From Syntrophobacterales bacterium (lineage in GTDB: Bacteria > Desulfobacterota > Desulfobaccia > Desulfobaccales > 0-14-0-80-60-11), in contig JAILZL010000025.1 of NCBI GenBank assembly GCA_023512475.1, forward strand, positions 1 through 43,632: a DNA stretch of 43,632 nucleotides, read 5' to 3'. The position numbers were made by a program, and so were the translations under genes. The notes under the pieces were generated by a model that ran no database searches, was not told the origin of the DNA, and saw only the letters and a list, made by a program, of their open reading frames with translations. Shown in pieces: positions 25,330-34,477 of this stretch (position 1 is the first letter of the stretch; the number at the start of each line of letters is the position of its first letter).

Positions 25330-25522
25330 AAAATCTCATCGTCGGGTCCGTCGGATGGGAATTTCCCCCCGCCCCTGTGCCTGAATTCCAATCCCTTTTT
25401 CACGCGGCCATAAATTTTGCGCCTTAAGTACAAGGGTGACCGGCGGGCCTGAAGTATGCCCGTCCGGGCGGGGCGCCCGCCGGAGGTCGCCGGGATGGCC
25501 CCCCGCCGGAGGAGAAGGAGAT

Positions 25523-26608
25523 ATGCAGCAGGAAATGATGGGAGAACCTGTCTCGGGAGCAGATCTGGCCGAGAAGATTTATGAGATCAGCGGCACCCGC
25601 TTCGAGCCTGAGGCGGCGGCGCTGCTGTGGCCCCGCATCGAGCAGCACAAATGGCTGATGTCGGAAAAGCTGGGGCGGGATGTGGGCCTCAGGGTGGCCT
25701 GCATTGACTTTCTGGAAAACATGGAGCAGGCCGAAAAGGAGTTTTTGGCCTACTACCGCAAGGACCTGCTGGATGAGCTAGGGGCCCAGACCATCGGCCG
25801 GGAGACCTGGGAGGCCATCGCCGACTCCCAGCCCCCCAAGCAGATCGTGCAGCGCAAGATCATCCTGCCCCTCATGGAGCGGGAGCTCTCCCGGAAACAC
25901 GGGGTCATCCCGCCCAAGGCCATCATCTTCTTCGGCCCCCCGGGCACCGGCAAGACCCACTTCGCCAAGGCCGTGGCCGGCGCCCTGTCCTGGTGGTTCA
26001 TCGAGATCGCCCCCAGCATGCTCATGGCCGACGGGGTGGACCGTATGGGGGCCAATCTGCGGGCCCTGATGGAAAAAGCCCGGAACCTGGACGAAGCGGT
26101 GCTCTTCATTGATGAATTTGAAGAGCTGGCCGCCCGCCGGGAGGAGGGCACCCGGCTGGACAAGTCCATCACCAACGAGTTCCTCAAGCAGGTGCCCTTG
26201 CTCAAAAGCCAGGGGAATCAGCTGCTGCTGGTGTGCGCCACCAATTATATCCGGCAGCTGGACCCGGCCCTGCTGCGACCGGGGCGTTTCGATCTCATCA
26301 TCCCGGTGGGTGCGGCCAACGAAGAGGAGCGGGCCACCATCCTGGATTCCTATCTGGCCCGGCTCAATACCGGCGAGGTGGACCGTCACCTCATCATCAA
26401 GATGACCTCCCGCTTCACCCCGGCGGATTTGGAGTATCTTTTCCAGCAGGTGGCTCAGTACGCCTTCGAGCAGGAACTGGCCAGCGGCCGGGATTACCGG
26501 GTGACCACCGCCACCATCCTGGAGATTCTCCCCAAGATCCGGCCGTCCCTCACCGATGAGATCATCACCGAGTTTGAAAAGGACAGCATCACCTTTTCCC
26601 GCTATTGA
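25523..26608 (+). CDS. AAA+ ATPase (FtsH/CDC48-like core)
   Basis: This 361-residue protein has an N-terminal helical domain (about 1-125) of unknown type, then one AAA+ module. Walker A is GPPGTGKTH (about 140-148), Walker B is AVLFIDEFEEL (about 192-202), sensor 1 is LLLVCATNY, the arginine-finger region is LLRPGRFDLIIPV, and the C-terminal lid contains FTPADLEYLFQQVAQYA. The core resembles single-domain relatives of CDC48/FtsH, without a protease domain or membrane anchor. It probably remodels proteins; the partner is unknown. The ATG at 25523 follows GGAGGAGAAGGAG. Confidence 0.85.
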   Translation: MQQEMMGEPVSGADLAEKIYEISGTRFEPEAAALLWPRIEQHKWLMSEKLGRDVGLRVACIDFLENMEQAEKEFLAYYRKDLLDELGAQTIGRETWEAIADSQPPKQIVQRKIILPLMERELSRKHGVIPPKAIIFFGPPGTGKTHFAKAVAGALSWWFIEIAPSMLMADGVDRMGANLRALMEKARNLDEAVLFIDEFEELAARREEGTRLDKSITNEFLKQVPLLKSQGNQLLLVCATNYIRQLDPALLRPGRFDLIIPVGAANEEERATILDSYLARLNTGEVDRHLIIKMTSRFTPADLEYLFQQVAQYAFEQELASGRDYRVTTATILEILPKIRPSLTDEIITEFEKDSITFSRY

Positions 26609-26850
26609 TCCCCGGGCCGCCGCCAATACCCCTTCCCTGGCCGGCCCTGGCGAGGTACAGTGAAGCAGAGGCAGGGGGGCTTCGGGAAAGGGGAGGGGCC
26701 CTGCCCTTCCGCCCCTTTGGGCTTTTCCCGGGACATCGCGGTGCGGGCCCGGATGACCTCACGCCTGAGGGGGAGACGGGGGGCCCCCGGTCCCTTGGCC
26801 CTCTCCTCATCCACCCCGCTCAGCCTGAGGGTGCAGGAAAGCAGATCCCC

Positions 26851-27852
26851 ATGTCCCAGGCCATCCTGGAGCGCCACCTGAAGCAGGGCACCCCCCGACC
26901 GCTCTATCTGTTTTACGGGGAGGAGGAGTTTCTCATGGAGCGGGCCCTGGCCCGGCTGGAGGCGGGCCTGGCGGCCCGGTTGGGGGAGGCGCCGGCGAAG
27001 GTGGTGGCCTCAGCCCAGGATACGGGGCTGGAGGAGTTCCTGGCCCAGGCCCGGCATGCCACCCTCTTCGGGCCGGGACAGCTTCTCATTCTGCGCCGGG
27101 CCGATGCCTATCCGGAGCGGGTGGTGCAGGCCGCGCTGCCCCCCTATCTGGAGCATCCCGCGCCCCGGGCCTGGGTGGTGCTCTTGGCCCCCGCCCTCAA
27201 GACCCGGGAGGTGGAGCGGCACCCGGTATGGTCCCGCCTGAAGAAGAGCGAGGCTGCCCTCGGGTTCCGGCGGCTCCGGGAGGAGGAACTGCACCAGTGG
27301 CTGGCCCGGGAGGCCCAGGACCGGGGCAAACACCTCTCCCTGGCCACGGCGCAGGCCCTGGTGGCGGTGGTGGGAGACAACCTGGCGGAGCTCACCCAGG
27401 AGCTGGAGAAGCTGGTCCTGTACGCCGGGGCGGAGCCCCGGCTGACCCCGGCCATGGTGCAGCAGTTGGCCAGCCACAGCCGCACCTTCACCATCTTCGC
27501 CCTGGTGGATGCCCTGGGGGAGGCCGATCCCCGGCTGCGTCTTTCGGCCTTGGACCAGCTTTTGGAGCTGGGGGAGCCGGCGGCTAAAATCCTCACCATG
27601 CTGGCCCGCCAGGTGCGGCTGCTCCTCATCGCCCGGGAGCTGGGGGAGGCGCCGCCCCCGGAGCTGGCCGCCCGCCTGGGGGTGCCCCCCAGCATCGCCC
27701 AGAATATCCGGCGGCAGGCGGCCCGCTTTTCCCCCGCGGCCCTGCGGCGCCATCTGTGGCTCCTGCATCAGGCGGACCGCCACCTCAAGACCAGCAGCGG
27801 CAATCCCCGGCTGTGGCTGGAATGGGCCCTTGTGCAGATGGGGCCGGGATAA
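26851..27852 (+). CDS. holA: DNA polymerase III delta subunit
   Basis: This 333-residue clamp-loader subunit opens the beta sliding clamp. The N-terminal RPLYLFYGEEEFLMERA is the degenerate ATPase start typical of HolA. Next come the KTREVE stretch and the lid around GDNLAELTQELEKLVLYA, a highly conserved HolA motif. The C-terminal collar helices (residues 200-333) are present. The ATG at 26851 begins the family homology, although the frame is open further upstream in GC-rich DNA. The gap of 242 bp before it holds no other gene that I can see. Confidence 0.93.
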   Translation: MSQAILERHLKQGTPRPLYLFYGEEEFLMERALARLEAGLAARLGEAPAKVVASAQDTGLEEFLAQARHATLFGPGQLLILRRADAYPERVVQAALPPYLEHPAPRAWVVLLAPALKTREVERHPVWSRLKKSEAALGFRRLREEELHQWLAREAQDRGKHLSLATAQALVAVVGDNLAELTQELEKLVLYAGAEPRLTPAMVQQLASHSRTFTIFALVDALGEADPRLRLSALDQLLELGEPAAKILTMLARQVRLLLIARELGEAPPPELAARLGVPPSIAQNIRRQAARFSPAALRRHLWLLHQADRHLKTSSGNPRLWLEWALVQMGPG

Positions 27853-27865
27853 GGGCGGGGAGAGC

Positions 27866-27888
27866 GCCCTGGGCCTGATCCCCAGGGC
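27866..27888. terminator. Hairpin between convergent holA and rpsT
   Basis: GCCCTGGG at 27866-27873 pairs with CCCAGGGC at 27881-27888 around a 7-nt loop. It sits between two converging genes, where a shared terminator is expected. Neither side has a U-tract. Confidence 0.45.
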
Positions 27889-27918
27889 CCAGGCGGGCCG
27901 GCCCCCCCCCCGGACTCC

Positions 27919-28188
27919 TCAGGCGCCCTTCAGGGCGTTGACCTGGCGGGTGAGGCGGGAGATCTTGCGGGCCGCGGTGCGCCAATGCAGGGTGCCTTTG
28001 GCCGCCACCTGGGCGATGACGGGCACCGCCTTCTTGAGGGCGGTCTCTGCGGCCTCCGGGTTCTTCTGGGCCACGGCCTGGCGCACTTCCCGCACCAGAT
28101 TCTTCACCCGGGTCTTCCGGGCTTTGTTGCGCAGCCGGCGTTTTTCGCTCTGCCGGGCCCGCTTCATGGCTGAGGCGTGTCTGGCCAC
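27919..28188 (-). CDS. rpsT: Ribosomal protein bS20
   Basis: This 89-residue small-subunit protein binds 16S rRNA. The N-terminus VARHASAMKRARQSEKRRLRN matches the MANxKSAxKRARQxEKRRxRN pattern of S20. The GTG at 28188 aligns exactly with the family start and lies 9 nt after AGGAGG (28198-28203). The ATG at 28197 touches the Shine-Dalgarno with no spacer and would add three residues. A non-AUG start is also known for E. coli rpsT. Convergent with holA. Confidence 0.95.
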   Translation of the reverse strand: MARHASAMKRARQSEKRRLRNKARKTRVKNLVREVRQAVAQKNPEAAETALKKAVPVIAQVAAKGTLHWRTAARKISRLTRQVNALKGA

Positions 28189-28436
28189 CGTACTCATCCT
28201 CCTAAACGGCGCCTTTCCTGGCGCTCATCTTTTTATGTGATCAAAGGACAGGAATGGGACCCCGCAACCGAAGTCCGGTTTATCCTTTAATTTTATGCCA
28301 GCCTTTCCCGGAATGCTTGCATTTTTTTGCCGGCCAGCCGCCGGCCAAGGCGGCCTGGGGGCCGAGCTCCCGGCCGGGGAGACCCTTCGGCTCCCTCCGC
28401 CCGGGGCCGGGGAGGATCACGGCCCGCCCCCCCCCT

Positions 28437-29018
28437 TCATCCCCCCTGCCTCCGGCTTTGGGCGAAAAAGCCGGCGAAGTAACTGTATCCCGACGCCACT
28501 GTGGCCGCCAGGGCCACCCACAGCAGGCCGTGCCCCAGACGCTGGAAATCCACCGCCTGATAGGGGTAATGGAGGATCAGGCAGGTAACTGCGGCCATCT
28601 GGAGGAGGGTCTTGAGTTTGCCCCAGCGGTCGGCGGCCAGGATCAGACCCTCGGAGGCGGCCACCGCCCTCAGCCCCGTCACCGCCAGCTCCCGCCCCAC
28701 GATGACCACCACCATCCAGGCGGGAACCCCCCGTAAGGGGATGAGCATGATGAGGGCGGCGGTGATGAGGAGCTTGTCCGCCAGGGGATCCAGAAACTTG
28801 CCCAGGGAGCTGACCATGCGGTGGCGCCGGGCCAGAAAGCCGTCCAGGAAATCGGTGGCCCCGGCGGTGACAAAGACCATCGCTGCCAGCAGGCTGGCCA
28901 CAGGGCCGGGAAAACACAACAGCCCCATGAGCACCGGGATGGCCAGGATGCGTCCGGCGGTCAGCAGATTGGGCAGATTCCGGTAGTCGCGCCAGGCTGG
29001 GGCCACGGCCCTCTTCAC
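28437..29018 (-). CDS. pgsA: CDP-diacylglycerol-glycerol-3-phosphate 3-phosphatidyltransferase
   Basis: This 193-residue inner-membrane enzyme of phosphatidylglycerol synthesis has the CDP-alcohol phosphatidyltransferase signature, D-G-x2-A-R-x8-G-x3-D-x3-D, visible as [20 protein letters not shown] followed by LADK. Four to six hydrophobic segments flank it. [18 protein letters not shown] is the usual N-terminal start. The GTG at 29018 overlaps the transaldolase stop by 4 bp (GTGA). The 239-bp gap to rpsT holds no further gene that I can see. Confidence 0.93.
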   Translation of the reverse strand: MKRAVAPAWRDYRNLPNLLTAGRILAIPVLMGLLCFPGPVASLLAAMVFVTAGATDFLDGFLARRHRMVSSLGKFLDPLADKLLITAALIMLIPLRGVPAWMVVVIVGRELAVTGLRAVAASEGLILAADRWGKLKTLLQMAAVTCLILHYPYQAVDFQRLGHGLLWVALAATVASGYSYFAGFFAQSRRQGG

Positions 29019-29668
29019 CTGCCTTTGTGCCAGTCCGCCAGGAACTGGGCCAGCCCAGTGTCCGTCAGGGGGTGCTTCACCAGTTGCATCAGGACCTTGT
29101 AGGGCACGGTGGCGATATCGGCTCCGGCCAGGGCCGCCTCCAGGACGTGCAGGGGGTGGCGCACCGAGGCCACGATCACCTCGGTGTCAAAGCCGTAGTT
29201 GTCGAAGATGGTGAGGATGTGCTCCACCAGGTCCATGCCCCGGTGGTTGATGTCATCCAGCCGGCCGATGAAGGGGCTGACGAAGGCGGCCCCGGCCTTG
29301 GCGGCCAACAGCGCCTGCACCGGCTGAAAGATCAGGGTGACGTTGACCTTGACGCCTTCCTGGGCCAGGAGGCGGGTGGCCTTGAGGCCCTCCGTGGTCA
29401 TGGGCACCTTCACCGCCACCTGGGGGTGGATGGCGGCCCACTCCTTGGCCTCCGCCACCATGGCGGCGGTCTCGGTGGCCAGGACCTCGGCGTTCACCGG
29501 CCCGGCCACCAGCTCACAGATCCGGCGGATATGGGCCTTGAATCCTTCCGGAGTGGTAACCCCTTCCTTGGCGCACAGGCTGGGGTTGGTGGTGACGCCG
29601 TCCACCAGCCCCAGGGCCGCGGCCTCCTCGATCTCTTTCAGATTCGCCGTATCAATGAAGAATTTCAT
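29015..29668 (-). CDS. Transaldolase, small Fsa/TalC type
   Basis: This 217-residue class I aldolase of the short transaldolase subfamily has the N-terminal [16 protein letters not shown] and [12 protein letters not shown], which are diagnostic. The Schiff-base lysine lies in VAVKVPMT (near residue 86), followed by [20 protein letters not shown] and SPFIGRLDD. The length equals that of bacterial TalC/Fsa (214-220). It probably links the pentose phosphate pathway with glycolysis; fructose-6-phosphate aldolase activity cannot be ruled out. The ATG has GAGGAG 9 nt upstream. It lies in the series folK-TRASH protein-talC-pgsA. Confidence 0.93.
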   Translation of the reverse strand: MKFFIDTANLKEIEEAAALGLVDGVTTNPSLCAKEGVTTPEGFKAHIRRICELVAGPVNAEVLATETAAMVAEAKEWAAIHPQVAVKVPMTTEGLKATRLLAQEGVKVNVTLIFQPVQALLAAKAGAAFVSPFIGRLDDINHRGMDLVEHILTIFDNYGFDTEVIVASVRHPLHVLEAALAGADIATVPYKVLMQLVKHPLTDTGLAQFLADWHKGR

Positions 29669-29743
29669 CCGTGTTCTCCTCTATTCCGGGAAGGGCCCCC
29701 AGGGGAGGGCGCCCGGTCCGGCGCACACCCGCAGAGCCGCCGG

Positions 29744-30016
29744 TCAGCCGGTCTTCTCCTGCCGCCGGAAGCGCATGAGACAGCCCTCGGAGCAGAAAAA
29801 ATACTCCTGTCCGTCTTTCACGGTCTTTAGGGCATTACGCCGGGGGATGTAGGTGCCGCACACCGGGTCCTGCACCAGGCTCTCGGGTTCGCTCAACGGG
29901 CGGCTGTCCCGGCCGGTCCCTGGCGGCAGCATCTCCCGGATGCGCCGGTAAATCCGATAGCCAATATACCCCAAGGCCACGCCCACGGCCACCTGCAGCC
30001 ACATCGTCCACCTCAT
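29744..30016 (-). CDS. Small membrane-anchored YHS/TRASH-like protein
   Basis: This 90-residue protein has one N-terminal membrane helix (about 4-22), then a basic stretch and a C-terminal metal-binding-like module. DPVCGTYIP (near residue 50) and FFCSEGCLMRFR (near residue 74) give C-x-G...C-x3-C, the pattern of YHS/TRASH domains that bind metals such as copper. The ATG overlaps the folK stop by 4 bp (ATGA). The role is unknown; the cysteine pattern suggests metal sensing or binding at the membrane. Confidence 0.75.
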   Translation of the reverse strand: MRWTMWLQVAVGVALGYIGYRIYRRIREMLPPGTGRDSRPLSEPESLVQDPVCGTYIPRRNALKTVKDGQEYFFCSEGCLMRFRRQEKTG

Positions 30017-30552
30017 TTGCCGGCCGCCTCACAGGGGGTGACCTGGGCCACCTCGGCGGCATCCAGCTCCGCCAGCATCTCCCGGGCGGTCTTGTGCAGC
30101 ACCGGATGCCAGGCCTCCGGGGCGATCTCCGCCAAAGGCACCAGCACAAAGGCCCGGCGGTGCATCTCCGGATGGGGCACGGTCACCTCCGGCCCCCGGT
30201 GCACCTCGCCGTCATACAAAAGCAGGTCCAGGTCAATGAGGCGGGGCCCCCAACGCTCGCCCCGTTCCCGTCCCATCTGCCGCTCCAGCCACAGGAGCTG
30301 GCGCATCAGTTCCTCCGGGGTGAGGCGGGTCTTCACCTGGACTACGGCGTTCACATACCAGGGCTGGCCCGGGGGACCCAGGGGCGGGGTGCGATAGAGG
30401 CGGGAACAGGTCAGCACCTCCACCTCCGGGAGCTCCCGGAGCCGGGCCACCGCTTCGGCCACCTGCCGGGGGGGATCCCCCAGGTTGGCCCCCAACCCGA
30501 TGTAGGCCACCACCGGCTTGACCGCGGTGATGTCCGGGGCTCCCAGCGGCAT
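30013..30552 (-). CDS. folK: 2-amino-4-hydroxy-6-hydroxymethyldihydropteridine diphosphokinase
   Basis: This 179-residue HPPK enzyme of folate synthesis transfers pyrophosphate from ATP to the pterin. Motifs are YIGLGANLGDP at the start, SRLYRTPPLG, WYVNAVVQV, the metal-binding RLIDLDLLLYD (two aspartates) and VPHPEMHRRAFVLVPLAEIAP. The length is slightly above the usual 160. It lies between dapL and the YHS/TRASH-like gene. Confidence 0.96.
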   Translation of the reverse strand: MPLGAPDITAVKPVVAYIGLGANLGDPPRQVAEAVARLRELPEVEVLTCSRLYRTPPLGPPGQPWYVNAVVQVKTRLTPEELMRQLLWLERQMGRERGERWGPRLIDLDLLLYDGEVHRGPEVTVPHPEMHRRAFVLVPLAEIAPEAWHPVLHKTAREMLAELDAAEVAQVTPCEAAGK

Positions 30553-30644
30553 GGCGGCTCAGACCCGGGGACACCGAACCCGGCGGCGCCATCGGCTCGC
30601 CCGCCGCTTCAGGCGGTCGCGCCTCCCGATCACCCGGCAGCCCC

Positions 30645-31811
30645 TCACCCCATCTTTCCCAGGCGGTGCACCGCCTCTTCCAGGCGCTCTTTAGGCACCG
30701 TGAGGGCCAGGCGCACGAAGCCCTCGCCCGGGGGCCCGAAACCCACTCCGGGAACCACCACCACCCCGGCCTGCTCCAGGAGACGGGTGGCAAACTCCAG
30801 GGAGGACACCCCCGGCGGCGTGGCCAGCCAGACGTAGAAGGTGGCCCGGGGAGGCTCCACCTGATAGCCCAGCTTCTTCAGCCCCCCCACCACCACATCC
30901 CGGCGTTCCTGATAGATGCGGCAGTACTCCCGGACGGATTCCTGATCCGAATCCAGGGCGGCGATGCCGGCGAGCTGGATGGCGTCAAAGACCCCGGAGT
31001 CGATGTTGCTCTTGATCTTGCCCAGAGCCGCCAGCACCTCCCGGTTTCCCACCGCCATTCCCAGGCGCCAGCCCGTCATGCTGTAAGTCTTGGACAGGGA
31101 GTGGAATTCAATGCCCACCTCCTTGGCCCCGGGCACCTCCAGAAAACTGGGGGGCCGGTAGCCGTCAAAGGCCAGCTCGCTGTAGCAAGCATCATGCACC
31201 GCCACAATGCGGTATTCCCGGCAGAATTCCACCACTTGGCGGAAAAAGTCCAGATCCGCGGTGGCCGCGGTGGGGTTGTTGGGATAATTGAAAAAGAAGA
31301 GCTTGGCGTCCCGGGCCTCGATGGGCGGAATCTGGCGCAGATCCGGGAGGAACCGGTTCTCCGGCACCAGCGGCACCGCATAGGGGTTGCCGCCGGCAAA
31401 GAGGGTGCCCATGCGATAGACCGGGTACGCCGGGGTGGTCACCAGATTGACATCCCCGGGGTTGTTCACCGCCAGGGGGAGATGCGCCAGGCCCTCCTTG
31501 CAGCCGATGAGGGTGAGGACCTCGGTCTCCGGATCCAGCTCCACCTCATAGCGGCGCCGGTACCAGCGGGCCACCGCCTCCCGGAAGCGGCTTAAGCCGG
31601 AATACATGGGGTAGCGGTGGGTGGCGGGGTCGGCCACCGCCTCCTGCATCCGGGCCACGATGAACCCGGGCGTGGGCAGGTCCGGATCCCCCACCCCCAG
31701 GTCAATGATGTCCACCCCCCGGGCCCGGACCTCCTCCTTCTTGTCGTCGATGGCCTTGAAGAGATAGGGGGGAATGAGGCTCAGCCGCTGGGCCGGTTGA
31801 AAAAATGGCAT
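30645..31811 (-). CDS. dapL: LL-diaminopimelate aminotransferase
   Basis: This 388-residue fold-type I PLP aminotransferase has the PLP lysine in SLSKTYSMTGWRLG, DLGVGDPDLPTP near the N-terminus, YPNNPTAA, and the phosphate-binding arginine region. The position next to dapA, dapB, dapF and lysA argues that it makes LL-diaminopimelate directly from tetrahydrodipicolinate with glutamate, bypassing the DapD/C/E steps. The sequence alone would also fit a general alanine- or aspartate-type aminotransferase; context decides. The ATG at 31811 is 4 bp from the FAH gene stop. Confidence 0.88.
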   Translation of the reverse strand: MPFFQPAQRLSLIPPYLFKAIDDKKEEVRARGVDIIDLGVGDPDLPTPGFIVARMQEAVADPATHRYPMYSGLSRFREAVARWYRRRYEVELDPETEVLTLIGCKEGLAHLPLAVNNPGDVNLVTTPAYPVYRMGTLFAGGNPYAVPLVPENRFLPDLRQIPPIEARDAKLFFFNYPNNPTAATADLDFFRQVVEFCREYRIVAVHDACYSELAFDGYRPPSFLEVPGAKEVGIEFHSLSKTYSMTGWRLGMAVGNREVLAALGKIKSNIDSGVFDAIQLAGIAALDSDQESVREYCRIYQERRDVVVGGLKKLGYQVEPPRATFYVWLATPPGVSSLEFATRLLEQAGVVVVPGVGFGPPGEGFVRLALTVPKERLEEAVHRLGKMG

Positions 31812-31815
31812 GAAA

Positions 31816-32583
31816 TCAATCCCTTTCCGCGCTGACCGGATTGCGCAAGGTGCCGATCCCCTCCACCCACACCTCCACCAGGTCCCCGGGCCTCAGGGGT
31901 CCCACCCCCGCGGGGGTGCCGGTGGCAATGACATCCCCGGGGAGCAGGGTCATGATGCGGGAGATGAAGGCGATAAGCCGGGGCACCCCGAAGATCAGGT
32001 CCCGGGTGTTCCCCTGCTGGCGCCGCTCCCCGTTGACCCAGGTCTCCACCTGGAGCCGGTGGGGGTCCGGGATGTCCGTCTCGATCCAGGGCCCCAGGGG
32101 CGCAAAGGTGTCGAAGCCCTTGGCCCGGGTGAACAGGCCGTCCTTCTTCTGCAGATCCCGGGCGGTCACATCGTTGATGCAGGTGTAGCCCAGGACATAG
32201 GCCAGGGCCTCTTCCTCGGGCACCAGCCGGGCCGGTTTGCCGATGACCACCCCCAGCTCCGCCTCGTAGTCCACCCGACGGCTCATGGGGGGCAGAATGA
32301 TGGGCTCTCCGGGCCCGATGACCGCGCTGGGGGGCTTAAGGAAGATAAGGGGCTCCTCGGGCACCGGCCGGCCGAATTCTGCCGCGTGATCCCGGTAATT
32401 CAGGGCCAGGGCCACGATCTTGGAAGGCTCAGCGGGCGCCAGCAAAGTGACATTATCCACCAGGAACATCTCCCCGGTGCGGCAGATCCCGTCAAAGGGA
32501 GGCCCCCACAGCGGAAAGAGGCGTTCCCCTTCCAGCACCCCGTAGCCCGTCCGGCCTTCCAGAAAAAAGCGCACCAGCCGCAT
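31816..32583 (-). CDS. Fumarylacetoacetate hydrolase (FAH) family protein
   Basis: This 255-residue enzyme of the FAH/HpcE/YcgM superfamily has the metal-binding residues in [14 protein letters not shown] (E-x-E) and the downstream conserved [14 protein letters not shown]. The C-terminal [14 protein letters not shown] is the family hallmark. The N-terminal [19 protein letters not shown] is also typical. Members cleave or decarboxylate beta-diketo acids such as acylpyruvates or oxaloacetate. Its place inside the lysine gene series has no obvious metabolic reason; an oxaloacetate decarboxylase or housekeeping acylpyruvase role is possible. Confidence 0.88.
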   Translation of the reverse strand: MRLVRFFLEGRTGYGVLEGERLFPLWGPPFDGICRTGEMFLVDNVTLLAPAEPSKIVALALNYRDHAAEFGRPVPEEPLIFLKPPSAVIGPGEPIILPPMSRRVDYEAELGVVIGKPARLVPEEEALAYVLGYTCINDVTARDLQKKDGLFTRAKGFDTFAPLGPWIETDIPDPHRLQVETWVNGERRQQGNTRDLIFGVPRLIAFISRIMTLLPGDVIATGTPAGVGPLRPGDLVEVWVEGIGTLRNPVSAERD

Positions 32584-32680
32584 AGCGGTCAGGAGCCGGG
32601 TCCCTTCCTCCCCCCATCCGGGGGAAAATTCTGTTATTATCCATCCCTGGGAGGCGAACCCGGGAGCCCCGTCCTCCCCC

Positions 32681-33484
32681 TCATTTCAGCCCCAGGACAT
32701 CCTGCATGTCGTACAGGCCGGGTTCCTGGTGCACGATCCACTGGGCCGCGGTGAGGGCCCCCCGGGCGAAATTGTCCCGGCTGTGGGCCCGGTGGATGAC
32801 CTCCAGGCGCTCCCCGAGGCCGCAGAAGATGACGGTGTGCTCCCCCACGATATCCCCGGCCCGCACCGTCATGATACCGATCTCCTCGGCGGGGCGCTCG
32901 CCGATGAGCCCTTTGCGGCCGTAGACCGCCACCCGGTCCAGATCCCGCCCCAGGGCCTGGGCGATGACCTGGGCCAGCTTCAGGGCGGTGCCGCTGGGGG
33001 CGTCCTTCTTCAGGCGGTGGTGCGCCTCCACGATCTCCACATCATAGTCGCCCCCCAGAACCCCGGCCATCATCTGGCAGACCTTGAACATCAGGTTCAC
33101 CCCCACGCTCATGTTGGGGGCGAAGACCACCCGGGTGCGGGGAGCCACCCATTTCAGCTCCGCCAGCTGCTGCGGGCTGAGTCCGGTGGTACCGATGACC
33201 ATGGCCTTGCCGGCCTCGGCCGCCAGCTTCAGGTGCGCCAGGGTGGGCTCCGGGTGGGTGAACTCGATGATGACCTCCCCCTGATCCAGCACCTCCTCCA
33301 GGGCCCCCCGCACCGGGATGCCCTTGCGGGGCAATCCCACCACCTCGCCCACATCCAGCTCCACCGCCGGATGATCCGGCTGCTCCACCGCCGCCACCAG
33401 TTCAATCCCCGGCACCGTCTCCATCAAATGGACGATCCGGCTTCCCATCCGTCCCGCTACACCCGAAACGATCGCCTTGACCAT
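32681..33484 (-). CDS. dapB: 4-hydroxy-tetrahydrodipicolinate reductase
   Basis: This 267-residue NAD(P)H-dependent reductase carries out the second committed step of lysine synthesis. It has the Rossmann motif [12 protein letters not shown] at the N-terminus, the catalytic stretch [19 protein letters not shown] (about 155-173), and [10 protein letters not shown]. The ATG at 33484 begins the family homology; the open frame extends upstream in non-homologous sequence. The gene lies between dapA and the FAH-family gene. Confidence 0.96.
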   Translation of the reverse strand: MVKAIVSGVAGRMGSRIVHLMETVPGIELVAAVEQPDHPAVELDVGEVVGLPRKGIPVRGALEEVLDQGEVIIEFTHPEPTLAHLKLAAEAGKAMVIGTTGLSPQQLAELKWVAPRTRVVFAPNMSVGVNLMFKVCQMMAGVLGGDYDVEIVEAHHRLKKDAPSGTALKLAQVIAQALGRDLDRVAVYGRKGLIGERPAEEIGIMTVRAGDIVGEHTVIFCGLGERLEVIHRAHSRDNFARGALTAAQWIVHQEPGLYDMQDVLGLK

Positions 33485-33591
33485 AAACCCTCCGGAGATC
33501 AGGTGGGAAGGGCCGGAAAGCCCCTCTCCCCGCTTCCCGATGTGGGTGCGGGGGAGGGTGCGGGCCGTCGGCCCTCCGCCCCTCCCTGCGC

Positions 33592-34464
33592 TCAGATCAG
33601 CCCGTACCGGTGCAGGACGGTGCGCAGCTTTTCCTCGTTGGCCGGGGTGAGGGGGCACAGGGGCTGGCGCACCTCCCCGGTGATCTTGCCCATCATTTTC
33701 AGGGCGGTTTTGGCCGGCGCCGGGTTGGTCTCGTAGAACATGGCCTCCATGAGGGGCCACATCTTGTAATGGAGCTTCCGGGCGGTGGCCAGGTCTCCGG
33801 CGAAAAAGGCGGTGCACATTCCTGCCATGTCACCGGGCACCACGTTGGAGACCACGGAGATGACCCCCTTGCCGCCGATGGCCAACAAGGGCAGGACGGT
33901 GAAGTCGTCCCCCGAGAGCACGGTGATCCGGTCGCCGCACAGCTCAAGGATCTTGGCGCACTGCTTCATGTCGCCGGTGGCTTCCTTGATGCCCACGATG
34001 TTGGGGAACTGGGTCAGCCGGGCCACGGTTTCCGGCAAGAGATTCACGCTGGTGCGGCTGGGCACGTTGTAGACGATGATGGGGATGCGGGTCTTCTCGC
34101 AGATGGTCTTGTAATGCAGCACCAGGCCTTCCTGGGTGGGCTTGTTGTAGTAGGGGGTGATCATGAGGGCGAAGTCGGCCCCGGCCGCCTGTGCGTGCTG
34201 GGTGAGCTCCACCGCCTCGGCGGTGTTGTTGGAGCCGGTGCCCGCGATCACCGGCACGCGTTTTTTCACCTGCTCCACGCAGATTTCCACCACCCGTTTG
34301 TGCTCGGCGTGGGACAGGGTGGCGGATTCGCCGGTGGTGCCGCAGGGCACGATGCCATGAATGCCACCCTGGATCTGGAACTCGATGAGTTCCCGGTAGG
34401 CCTCTTCGTCGACCTCACCGTTCTTGAAGGGGGTGACGATGGCGGTGATGGCTCCTTGCAACAT
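33592..34464 (-). CDS. dapA: 4-hydroxy-tetrahydrodipicolinate synthase
   Basis: This 290-residue class I aldolase condenses pyruvate with aspartate semialdehyde. It has GTTGESATL near residue 44, the catalytic tyrosine in IIVYNVPSRT (near 134), and the Schiff-base lysine in VGIKEATGD (near 162). The ATG at 34464 (MLQGAITAIVTPFKNG) has GGAGGG upstream and matches the family start. It begins 13 bp after the dapF stop. A GG-rich 107-bp gap separates it from dapB. Confidence 0.97.
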   Translation of the reverse strand: MLQGAITAIVTPFKNGEVDEEAYRELIEFQIQGGIHGIVPCGTTGESATLSHAEHKRVVEICVEQVKKRVPVIAGTGSNNTAEAVELTQHAQAAGADFALMITPYYNKPTQEGLVLHYKTICEKTRIPIIVYNVPSRTSVNLLPETVARLTQFPNIVGIKEATGDMKQCAKILELCGDRITVLSGDDFTVLPLLAIGGKGVISVVSNVVPGDMAGMCTAFFAGDLATARKLHYKMWPLMEAMFYETNPAPAKTALKMMGKITGEVRQPLCPLTPANEEKLRTVLHRYGLI

Positions 34465-34477
34465 GAGCTCTCCCTCC

